64,000 bases of DNA, from NCBI RefSeq assembly GCF_045679555.1, contig NC_092096.1, positions 22,723,211 to 22,787,210 on the forward strand. The letters are read 5' to 3'. The notes under the pieces were generated by a model. That model was not told the DNA's origin. It did no database searches and saw nothing but the letters and a program-made list of their open reading frames with translations. Made by a program: the position numbers and the translations under genes. Origin of the DNA: Salvelinus alpinus. Taxonomy: Eukaryota > Chordata > Actinopteri > Salmoniformes > Salmonidae. Below are positions 11,501 through 23,500 of this stretch, in pieces; the first letter of the stretch is position 1; every line of letters begins with the position of its first letter.

Positions 11501-14500
11501 ACCATAGTAGAGTCTGTGACCAGTACATCTCCAGCACGTACCATAGTAGAGTCTGTGACCAGTACATCTCCAGCACGTACCATAGTAGAGTCTGTGACCA
11601 GTACATCTCCAGCACGTACCATAGTAGAGTCTGTGACCAGTACATCTCCAGCACGTACCATAGTAGAGTCTGTGACCAGTACATCTCCAGCACGTACCAT
11701 AGTAGAGTCTGTGACCAGTACATCTCCAGCACGTACCATAGTAGAGTCTGCGACCAGTACATCTCCAGCACGTAGCATGGCGTACATGCCTCAGTGGGGA
11801 AATGCAGTTGGTTATAGATGAGATTTAAATAGAATTGGAATGCCTGAAGCTAGATGACAAGTTAGTAAGATTGCTGTGTATTGTACAGTTAGTCTCAGGG
11901 TACAGAATTAAATAGACCATATTATGTTTCTCTGTCCCAGTGTCTTGAAGATGAGCTCTGTGATATCCACTTCTTTTGAGATGCAAGGACCAGTGGAAGT
12001 AGGGAAATCAGTCCCTTAAATGTTGTTGAGCTTAACTTGTTGACTTCTATAGGTCACTGGTGCTGGAGAAAGCTAAATGGGCCTATACGTTACTGTAGGT
12101 CGCCATATTCAATTCACATCAAAGCTAAGGAAGGAAGTTCACTGCCAGTCTTGGATGGAAACGTATACACTACCATTCAAAAGTTGGGTCACTTAGAAAT
12201 GTCCTTGTTTTTGAAAGAAAATCACTTTTTTTTGTCCATTTAAAATAACATCAAATTGATCAGAAATACAGTGTAGACAATGTTAATGTAAAAACGGAAG
12301 ATCTCGTACAGCGCTGTGTACTACTCCCTTCACAGAACAGCGCATCCCGCAGTCTCCTCTTCACTGTTGACGTTGAGACTGGTGTTTTGCGGGTACTATT
12401 TAATGAAGCTGCCAGTTGAGGACTTGTGAGGCGTCTGTTTCTCAAACTAGACACTAAATGTACTTGTCCTCTTTCTCAGTTGTGCACCGGGGCCACCCAC
12501 TCCTTTCTATTCTGGTTAGAGCCAGTTTGCGCTGCTCTGTGAAGGGAGTAGTACACAGCGTTGTACCAGATCTTCAGTGTCTTGGCAATTTCTCGCATGG
12601 AATAGCCTTAATTTCCCAGAACAAGAATAGACTGACGAGTTTCAGAAGAAAGTTTTTTGTTTCTGGCCATTTTGAGCCTGTAATCGAGCCCACAAATGCT
12701 GATGCTCCAGATACTCAACTAGTCTAAAGATGGCCAGTATTATTGCTTCTTTAATCAGAACAACAGTTTTCAGCTATGCTAACATAATTGCAGAAGGGTT
12801 TTCTGATGATCAATTAGCCTTTTAAAATGATAAACTTGGATTAGCTAACACAACGTGCCATTGGAACACAGGAGTGATGGTTGCTGATAATGGTCCTCTT
12901 TACGCCTGTGTAGATATTCCATAAAAAGTCAGCCGTTTCCAGCTACAATAGTCATTTACACCATTAACATTGTCTACACTGTATTTCTGATCAATTTGAT
13001 GTTATTTTAATGGACAAAACATTTGCTTTTCAAAAACAAGGACATTTCTAAGTGACCCCAAACTTTTGAACAGTAGTGTATATTTGGGATTTGTACAAGA
13101 AAAATCTAAGTGTGCCTGACCATCTGGTCATGTAAAACCCCCTGTACTGTAGAGAAATGCCGTCATACCCTGTCCTTCAGATGAATAGACATGTTTCTCC
13201 TCAGTCTTTCCCGTTTATTTGACTCCGGTGTTGGTTTTAGACTGTTTCCTTTTGGATTAGATTTTGCTGCTCCTTTTCAATACTGAATTGGGAGGAAATG
13301 GAGAACAACTAAGTGGCAACTTGGTTTATTCTAGGCCAAAAGCTATACGATCATCGAAGTTACAATTTAGGCTTGGGGTTACTGAATGGGTGGTGGGAAG
13401 CCCCAGGCTGCGTCCCAAATCTCACTCTATTCCCTACGTAGTGCACTACTTTTAAAACTAGCCCCATGGGATGCAGCTCTAGTCTAAGAGACTGGAGTTG
13501 TCCTGCACAACAGGGCTCCAGTTGAGAAGCCCCAGAGCAGTGTTGGAGGAGTGTTGGGACAGTGAGTAAAAGTCGACACAAAACCCTTCCCTGAGGCGAG
13601 GGCAGGAAAGGGAAGTGGGAACAGCTGGTGAAAGGCTGCAGCAGTCTCACTCCCTCCTACCGTGGCACCCCACCTGCATTCACTTATCACTGCAGACCAG
13701 GGAGTGGAGGAGGGAGGACGACAACACCTAGCACTTCAATGATATGGCCTTTTCACAACCTGATTTCCAAGTTTGTTACATTGACATTGCTTAGGCTAAT
13801 TGCTTTGCTGCTCTTAAAGCAAAAGCCTAATAGCCTGTCTCAGTAACTGGTCTTTAACTTTCACGTTTTTTGCGATTCATTCAAGACAGCCTGTCTTAAA
13901 AAATATATATATTTCACCATTATTTAACCAGGTAGGCTAGTTGAGAACAAGTTCTCATTTGTAACTGCGACCTGGCCAAGATAAAGCAAAGCAGTTCGAC
14001 ACATACAACAACACAGAGTTACACATGGAATAAACAAACTTAGTCAATAATACAGTAGAAAAGTCTATATACAGTGTGTGCGAAGGAGGTAGGATAAGGG
14101 AGGTAAGGCAATAAATAGGCCATGGTGGCGAAGTAATTACAATATAGCAATTAAACACTGGAATGGTAGATGTGCAGAAGATGAATGTGCAAGTAGAGAT
14201 AATGGGGTGCAAAGGAGCAAGATAGATAGATGAATACAGTATGGGGATGAGGTAGTTGGATGGGCTATGCACAGGTGCAGTGATCTGTGAGCTGCTCTGA
14301 CAACTGGTACTTAAAGCTAGTGAGGGAGATATGAGTCTCCAGCTTCAGTGATTTTTGCAGTTCATTCCAGTCATTGGCAGCAGAGAACTGGAAGGAAAGG
14401 TGGCCAAAGGAAGACTTGGCTTTGGGGATGAACAGTGAGATATACCTGCTGGAGCGCGTGCTACGGGTGGGTGCTGCTATGGTGACCAGTGAGCTGAGAT

Positions 14501-17500
14501 AAGGCGGGGCTTTACCTAGCAGAGACTTGTAGATAACCTGGAGCCAGTGGGTCTCTAAGTGTTGATGAAAGTAAAATGGCTGACTTGGTGGCTCCTCAGG
14601 AGTTTGGCTATGCTACCACCCTTGAAGCCTGTGAAGGCACAAGGCCTATATACTCCAGAGGCTGCTAGCTCTGTGAACCCAGCTCTGTCAGTGCAGGCTA
14701 ATGCTTGGCTAACTCTCCAGCTAACAGCTGCAGTCATGTCCGTGATTCAATAAGGAGTTAATGAGCAATAAGGGCGGATGAAGTGATAGATCAGGGCGGG
14801 GGGAGAGAGGAGCAGGTCACTGGAGTTTCCTGCTGGTGTACTATGGGGAGTTTTAGTTTGGCGGCGAGCAGATTTAATCACGCTCGGAACGGCCCTACTT
14901 TTCCTCGTCTTGCCGTGGCCTCGGTCGAGGACTGTTGCCATGCCATACTGGTAGTCTGTGTTGTGTTTTGTGTTCCTAGACTCAGTGTAGTGAGGTCACT
15001 CACAGTAATCCTGCTTGGCATTGGCACATGGCAACACTTTCTTTCTGTCTTTCTCTCTCTCTATAATGCCCTATGTCAGAGAGTGGACCTGTCATGTGAG
15101 AAAGGACAGCATTGTTGCTGGCTTATTTTTGTGTAGTTCAGCACTCTGTGTCCTAATATTGGCTCTTCTTTTTTGAACTTGCGTCTTTCTCTAGTTCTTT
15201 CTCTCTCCGTCTTCCTCCTCACCCTTAAGGACTTCTTTGTTTCCTGCCTTTCATCTGCAAGGCCTTTGATTGCACATTGGGGCCCAGAGAGAGAGGGGGT
15301 GTGTACGTGCCTGTGTTCAGAAGCACTATTCACCAGTGAACATTGGTGAAAGGTGCCGGTGCACATCTGAGAAGGGCATCTGAGTTCACCCTTTCAAATA
15401 GTCATTTGCTCTATCCTGCCTGGAGTGCAAGATGGGAAGGGTTTGCTGTTTTGGGTCTATTCTCTTGGTCCTTTAAGCCAGGCAAGCTCAATCAAGCACA
15501 AATAATGTAGGTAATCCATGTAGGCAGGTAATCAGGGGGTAATTAATGAGCTGACCATTGCATGGGTAGTTGGTAAATATTTGTCCTGCCGCACATGGCC
15601 GGTGTAAAGTGGTACAGTGTTCCAAATGGCACCCTATTCCCTACATAGTGCACTACTTTTTACCAGAGCTCTACTGGAGCCCTATTCCCTACATAGTGCA
15701 CTACCTTTCACCAGAGCCCTGCTGGAGCCCTGGCATTAATGGAGGGAGGAGTATGCTGCCTGCCAGCCCTTGGCCTCTGCTCTGCTCTCTCAGCACCTTT
15801 ATGGTTCATCATCATCCTCTTCTCACTCACACACTGTGACATCACTGTAGCCATCGGCCTTGCAGTGTGCTGTGATGTCATTTGGATTTGTTATGATCAC
15901 CAGATCTGCCGTGAGGCTAGGTCAGCATTCACCAGGATGATCTCGCTCTCTCTCTGTCTCTCTGTCTGTCTTTCTCTTTTCTTTTTTTTTTTCTTCTTTT
16001 TTTTTTTATAAATATCTTGGCTCTGCAAGAATTTGGAAGAGGGCCTGATACACTCCACAGCATGGGACAGCCATCTTTCTTTTGTCTGTTTATGTTGGTG
16101 GGAGTTCGATCAGGAGATGTTTTTGTCTGGTCTGCATTCCTCTTGAAGAGAGCTGACTTCACTTCACCTCAGTGTTCAGCCAATGTCGTGTCAGGTCTCT
16201 GAATAACTTTCCCATTACTTTGCTTTCTAAAGTGGGAAAATGTTTGAGTGGTTACACCACGTTACAGCACATAGCCATTTATGATAATTATCGTGTTTGT
16301 TTTCAGTCTTTTTGCTCCGGGGATATTTTTACTCCGGGTGAGTCAGAGAGGGACGATAGTATTGGTCAGAATGGCCTGAGGGGCTAGGCCCTTAGGCAAG
16401 ATGTGATGTCTAGACCAGACCAAACCAGTGTTGGTGAGTGTCCAAACAGAATACATTAAAAAACATGTCTGTTGTCTCACAGGGAAGCCGATTGATTGGG
16501 CCCCTGAGGTATTAGATTATGTGTGTGCGTAATGGGATATTGACCTAATGGCCCTCTGCAGATTATGATTAAATCTATGCAGATCCCAGGTGGGGGGATG
16601 GAGGGGTGCCTAGTGACGAGATGGGAGAAAACAGGAGGGATGAAAGGAAGGATAGGGTGAGTTAGCAACTGCTTCTCCTGTGTCACCATCATGACATATG
16701 TCAAACTGGAGTTAGTGGAAGTTCGTATGGAATTGTTAGTAAATTGCAGTAGGGCTTGAGAGGCAAGGTAAACCTGCTCATCTCCCTCTGTTTTAGTAGC
16801 TGTCAGGCTGTATAGCCAACTGTCTTCTGCTGCATCAGTCAGTGTAACAGTTGGAGTTTAGGCAGGTTAGTAGCCCAACACCCTCTTAACACCTGAGCTG
16901 CCCTCACATCACTGTGTGTGTGGAGTTGACAATGACATGGTTTTATTTTCTGGCCAGGAAGAATGAGTGAATAAACTGCTACACAGCTTCCTGGGCTGTC
17001 TCAATATAAAAAAAACAGTGGGATCTGACTGTAAAACTGTTACTAAATCATGACGGACGGTGAGACCCTTGAATCCATCGGCGGACGGGTTCGTTCACAG
17101 GCCACTGGGTATGGAGGCAGAGAGAGAGTGTGTGTTTCTTGCTGTGTGAATGTATTTTTAGTTTTTGTGTATGCAGGTTTCGTGTGTTTTGTGTTCATGT
17201 CGTGTGTGTTTTGTGTTCATGTCGTGTGTGTGTGACCAGACAAAGACAGTAGGTCCTCTGCCACGTGTGATTGGGCCAGGCAGGGCTGGTGTTGGCAGGC
17301 CGACTCTGCTCTGTAGGAGATGTAGCTCTATCACCTGTTTAGTGGCCGTGCTCAATATGCCCAGTGTCAGTTAGTCTGTGAGGCGTCTGCTGGTCACTAC
17401 TGCTGACTCAACCCCATTTAATAACCCTAACCCCCTTCTCCTCCTCACTACCCTTCAACACGTCCCTTTCCCATCCTCAAGGGGAACTTTTGTCTCCTAG

Positions 17501-20500
17501 TAAACACTAGTAATTCCCTACTGGTAGATTCCCCTGACATGAAGGCTGGATTAACATGGAGATAAAGACAAAGAGTAGGCCTGAGCTTTCTGATAAAACA
17601 ACCATATTGATCCCTTGTCTTGAATTGTGTTCAGACAGACTCCTATAGACAGGTACAGCACATGAAGGGTTTGTTTTGTCAATAGTGGCTACTCATAAGT
17701 GTGTACATTGTGTCCTCGTTAAAGGATAAGTACTAGGCTGACATGCTGATCAGACCGCACACGCGCCATCACTCGCATGTTGATTTTGTCCCCCCCACAC
17801 CAGACGCGATCAGGACACGCAGGTTGAAATATCAATACTCTGAATCAACGATATTCATTTGGGGACAGGTCGAAAAGCATTAAACATTTATGGTAAGTTA
17901 GCTAGCTAGCTTGCTGTTGTCCTGGGATATAAACATTGGGCTGTTATTTTACAGTTAAATTTGACAGTTAAAAGGGTCAACAGAGTCCGTTTCTAGTAAT
18001 CTCTCGTCCTTCAAGCGTCTTTGGACTTGATATGACGGTTGGCAACCACCTTTAATGTGCATTACCACTACCGACTGGAGTGTGAACTTCAGTTCGTCTT
18101 TCCATCACCCGGCCTCTCCACTGGTGCAGTGGTCTAAAGCACTGCATCACAGTGCTAGCTGTGCCATTAGAGATTCTGGGTTTGAGTCCAGGCACTGTTG
18201 CAGCCGGCCGCGACCGGGAGACCCATTGTGAGGCGCACAATTGGCACAGCGTCCGGTTTAGGGGAAGGTTTGGCCGGCAGGTATGTCCTTGTCCCATCGC
18301 GCACTAGCAACTCCTGTGGCGGGACGGGTGTAGTGCATGCTGACACGGTCGCCAGGTGTACGGTGTTTCCTCCTACACACTGGTGCGGCTGGCTTCCAGG
18401 TTAAGTGGGCATTGGGTCATGAAGCAGTGCGGCTTGGTTGTGTTTCGGAGGACGCACGGCTCTCGACCTTCAACTCTCCCGAGTCGTCCGTACGGGAGTT
18501 GCAGCGATGAGACAAGACTGTAACTACCAATTGGATACCACAACATTGGAGAGATAAAGGGATAAAATATATATTTTTATTCTTTCAATCACCAACGTGG
18601 GTATATGCTCCTAATAACCAATGAGATGGCACGTGGGTATATGCTCCTAAACAAAACAACGAGAGGCGGGACTTGCAGCGAGTCAAGCGTCACAAATGAA
18701 ACCAAGTTCTAATTTAGCGCCTGGCTACGCAGATGCGCATGAGCAGTGTGGCTGCAATGATTGAGTAACATGTATGTGAAGATGTATTTTGTGACGCAAG
18801 CGGTGTGGTCAGCGTGTTAGCTGTATTGCTGGCTGGCTACTGTTTCCTTTAACTTCATCAAATCAACTGATGTCTGTGTTGTATTAGACTGTCAAAGCCT
18901 TGTTTTGAAATTGTGTCATCCAAAATGGCTATCGGTTGCTACCCAACACACTACAGTACTTCCTTTCTGAGAGCAACACTTCTTGTGACATGTCGGGACT
19001 CACTCAATCTGCCCTTGCATGTTCCGCAGAGCTTAAAATAACCTTCAGTTTGATTTAACCCTTTGGGGGTGGGTCACTACTCCACTAATGGGATCCCAGC
19101 CTACTCTGTCAGGATCCACAGCCAGCTGCTGCTGTGAGTCAGAACATGATGGCTCTCTGTTTGAATCACTCTCTCTTTTTTTCTCCCTCTTCCTTTCTCT
19201 TTTGCTGCTTTTCTCTTCTCTAGCCCCCTTGCTCTCTTCTCTAGCTCTCTTCTCTAGCTCTCTTCTCTAGCTCTCTTCTCTAGCTCTCTTCTCTAGCCCC
19301 CTTGCTCTCTTCTCTAGCCCCCTTGCTCTCTTCTCTAGCCCCCTTGCTCTCTTCTCTAGCCCCCTTGCTCTCTTCTCTAGCTCTCTTCTCTAGCCCCCTT
19401 GCTCTCTTCTCTAGCCCCCTTGCTCTCTTCTCTAGCCCCCTTGCTCTCTTCTCTAGACCCCCCGCGCTCTCTTCTCTAGACCCCTTGCGCGCTCTCTTCT
19501 CTAGCCCGCCCCCGCTCTCGCTTCTCTAGCCCCCCCGCTCTCTTCTCTAGCCCCCTTGCGCGCTCTCTTCTCTAGCCCGCCCCCGCTCTCGCTTCTCTAG
19601 CCCCCCCGCTCTCTTCTCTAGCATTCTCCCCCCCTCAGCCAGCAGTGGGTAATCTCTCTGTGATGAATCTAGCTCAAATGTACTAGAGTGGGATGTAGAC
19701 TAAAATCTCTGGATGATGTGAGATGGGATAACATGACCCCATACTGTACTGAGTGGCAACGGGAGATGGGGGATAACATGACCCCATACTGTACTGAGTG
19801 GTAACGGGAGATGGGGGATAACATGACACTGTACTGAGTGGTAACGGGAGATGGGGGATAACATGACCCCGTACTGTACTGAGTGGTAACGGGAGATGGG
19901 GGATAACATGACCCCATACTGTACTGAGTGGTAACGGGAGATGGGGGATAACATGACCCCATACTGTACTGAGTGGTAACGGGAGATGGGGGATAACATG
20001 ACCCCATACTGTACTGAGTGGTAACGGGAGATGGGGGATAACATGACCCCATACTGTACTGAGTGGTAACGGGAGATGGGGGATAACATGACCCCGTACT
20101 GTACTGAGTGGTAACGGGAGATGGGGGATAACATGACCCCGTACTGTACTGAGTGGTAACGGGAGATGGGGGATAACATGACCCCGTACTGTACTGAGTG
20201 GTAACGGGAGATGGGGGATAACATGACCCCATACTGTACTGAGTGGTAACGGGAGATGGGGGATAACATGACACTGTACTGAGTGGTAACGGGAGATGGG
20301 GGATAACATGACACTGTACTGAGTGGTAACGGGAGATGGGGGATAACATGACCCCGTACTGTACTGAGTGGTAACGGGAGATGGGGGATAACATGACCCC
20401 GTACTGTACTGAGTGGTAACGGGAGATGGGGGATAACATGACCCCATACTGTACTGAGTGGTAACGGGAGATGGGGGATAACATGACCCCATACTGTACT

Positions 20501-23500
20501 GAGTGGTAACGGGAGATGGGGGATAACATGACCCCATACTGTACTGAGTGGTAACGGGAGATGGGGGATAACATGACCCCATACTGTACTGAGTGGTAAC
20601 GGGAGATGGGGGATAACATGACCCCATACTGTACTGAGTGGTAACGGGAGATGGGGGATAACATGACCCCATACTGTACTGAGTGGTAACGGGAGATGGG
20701 GGATAACATGACCCCATACTGTACTGAGTGGTAACGGGAGATGGGGGATAACATGACCCCATACTGTACTGAGTGGTAACGGGAGATGGGGGATAACATG
20801 ACCCCATACTGTACTGAGTGGTAACGGGAGATGGGGGATAACATGACCCCATACTGTACTGAGTGGTAACGGGAGATGGGGGATAACATGACCCCATACT
20901 GTACTGAGTGGTAACGGGAGATGGGGGATAACATGACCCCATACTGTACTGAGTGGTAACGGGAGATGGGGGATAACATGACCCCATACTGTACTGAGTG
21001 GTAACGGGAGATGGGAGATAACATGACCCCATACTGTACTGAGTGATAACGGGAGATGGGAGATAACATGACCCCATACTGTACTGAGTGATAACGGGAG
21101 ATGGGGGATAACATGACCCCATACTGTACTGAGTGGTAACGGGAGATGGGGGATAACATGACCCCATACTGTACTGAGTGGTAACGGGAGATGGGGGATA
21201 ACATGACCCCATACTGTACTGAGTGATAACGGGAGATGGGGGATAACATGACCCCATACTGTACTGAGTGATAACGGGAGATGGGGGATAACATGACCCC
21301 ATACTGTACTGAGTGGTAACGGGAGATGGGGGATAACATGACCCCATACTGTACTGAGTGGTAACGGGAGATGGGGGATAACATGACCCCATACTGTACT
21401 GAGTGGTAACGGGAGATGGGGGATAACATGACCCCATACTGTACTGAGTGGTAACGGGAGATGGGGGATAACATGACCCCATACTGTACTGAGTGGTAAC
21501 GGGAGATGGGGGATAACATGACCCCATACTGTACTGAGTGGTAACGGGAGATGGGAGATAACATGACCCCGTACTGTACTGAGTGGTAACGGGAGATGGG
21601 GGATAACATGACCCCGTACTGTACTGAGTGGTAACGGGAGATGGGGGATAACATGACCCCGTACTGTACTGAGTGGTAACGGGAGATGGGGGATAACATG
21701 ACCCCATACTGTACTGAGTGGTAACGGGAGATGGGGGATAACATGACCCCATACTGTACTGAGTGGTAACGGGAGATGGGGGATAACATGACCCCATACT
21801 GTACTGAGTGGTAACGGGAGATGGGGGATAACATGACCCCATACTGTACTGAGTGGTAACGGGAGATGGGGGATAACATGACCCCATACTGTACTGAGTG
21901 GTAACGGGAGATGGGGGATAACATGACCCCGTACTGTACTGAGTGGTAACGGGAGATGGGGGATAACATGACCCCATACTGTACTGAGTGGTAACGGGAG
22001 ATGGGGGATATCCTTTTCTTAACCAGTTGTGCTAAGGGGTAGGGGGCACCCTATTCCCTACATAGTACACTACTTTTGACCAAGTAGTGCACTATATATG
22101 GAATAGGGTGCCATTTGGGAAGAAATCCTCAGTGATTACTGTAATTAACTTGGTGTATCTGGAGTCGTGGGCATTAAATGGCCAGAAGAGGAGAGATCCA
22201 CCTGAAGACTGGCAGATTATCCAACGTCTCTTTGGAATAGAATTTAAATGGGTATGTCACACTCCAGATGAGGGAGTCAAACACATGAAAAACACAAGCC
22301 TAGTCCCAGATCTGTATGTGCCACTCTTGATTCAGCCGCCAGCTCTGACTATTGTAAAACATGTCATGTATGGCAGGACAACAATAGCACCAGGACTGTT
22401 GGCTAAAGATACAGATTATGGACCAGGCTAGAGATTGGCAAATCTCATAATCCCTTTAGATAACCGGTAAAAGACAACACCACACAAAGCAACAGAACAC
22501 CAGTTGTTGGAAGCATTTGATTCTCACTCTCTATTGAAACGTGTTGTAGATCTGCAGAGCTTGACTTATGGGGCAGCAGGAAGCCTAGTGGTTAGAGTGT
22601 TGGGCCAGTAAACGAAAGTTTGCTAGATCAAATCCCCAAGCTGACAAGGTAAAAATCTGTCGTTCTGTCCCTGAACAAGGCATTTAACCAACTGTTCCTA
22701 GGCTGTCATTGTCAATTAGAATTTGTTCTTAACTGACTTGCCTAGTTAAAGGTTAAAAAAATATGTGTGTGTGTGTATATGTGCTGTAAACTGCTCCTAG
22801 CCCCCAGATGAGAACAGTAGCAGTGTGGTAAAAGGCCAGGTTGACAACAGTAGCGGTGTGGTAAAAGGCCAGGTTGACAACAGTAGCGGCGTGGTAAAAG
22901 GCCAGGTTGACAACAGTAGCGGCGTGGTAAAAGGCCAGGTTGACAACAGTAGCGGCGTGGTAAAAGCAGCTCTCTCTGGGTCTTACTGTCTTCCTGTCTG
23001 TACTATATCATGTTGACTAGTGAGGGGGGGTGTGTGTTTTGAAAACTGTAGTCTGATTTGATGGCCCTGGTGGTTGGGCTCTCTTTCCTGGAGAATGGTG
23101 ACACTAGAGATAACAACAGAAATAAGAGGGCTATTAGATAATAGTGGTTTGAGTGGATGGATCAGCAGAGGTGTGTGGGTGGCATGTCGCGCACGTGTGG
23201 ATATGAAGGAAACGTAATAATCCAGCTAATTGTTGACGTTGATTTCATAGACGTACTGACAGAACAGAGGGTAGTCGAGGAAAGCCTCAGTGGATTTTGT
23301 TCCCTTTGATTGGTTATCATTACCTCTTACAAGCTATTCTCTTCTCATTGAGCGGGAGAGACGGAGAGAGGTCGGATAGACCAGTTAGCTGACAACGATG
23401 CACATGCTTAAATGGGGGGGAAGGCTGTGTTATGGTTTTGGATGGCCAAATAGCTAGCTACAATGACAAGCTACCATGTGGAGAATCGTAGGTGGCTCGT

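Larger units (their letters stand above)
14566..18105. other. Intronic DNA with minor simple repeats
   Basis: No gene recognised. Contains a MITE-like pair at 15618-15730 and a pyrimidine/poly-T run at 15940-16010, listed separately. The rest is ordinary intron 1 sequence. Confidence 0.55.

Noticed and set aside
10587-11821. Open frames of 320-394 aa on both strands
   Set aside because: Artefact of the 39-bp minisatellite; several frames are open simultaneously on both strands.
19669-21977. Minus-strand open frames of 764-766 aa (repeating [15 protein letters not shown])
   Set aside because: They exist only because the 45-bp unit is a multiple of three and lacks stops in those frames. Two frames are open at once, and there is no start context, domain or splice structure.
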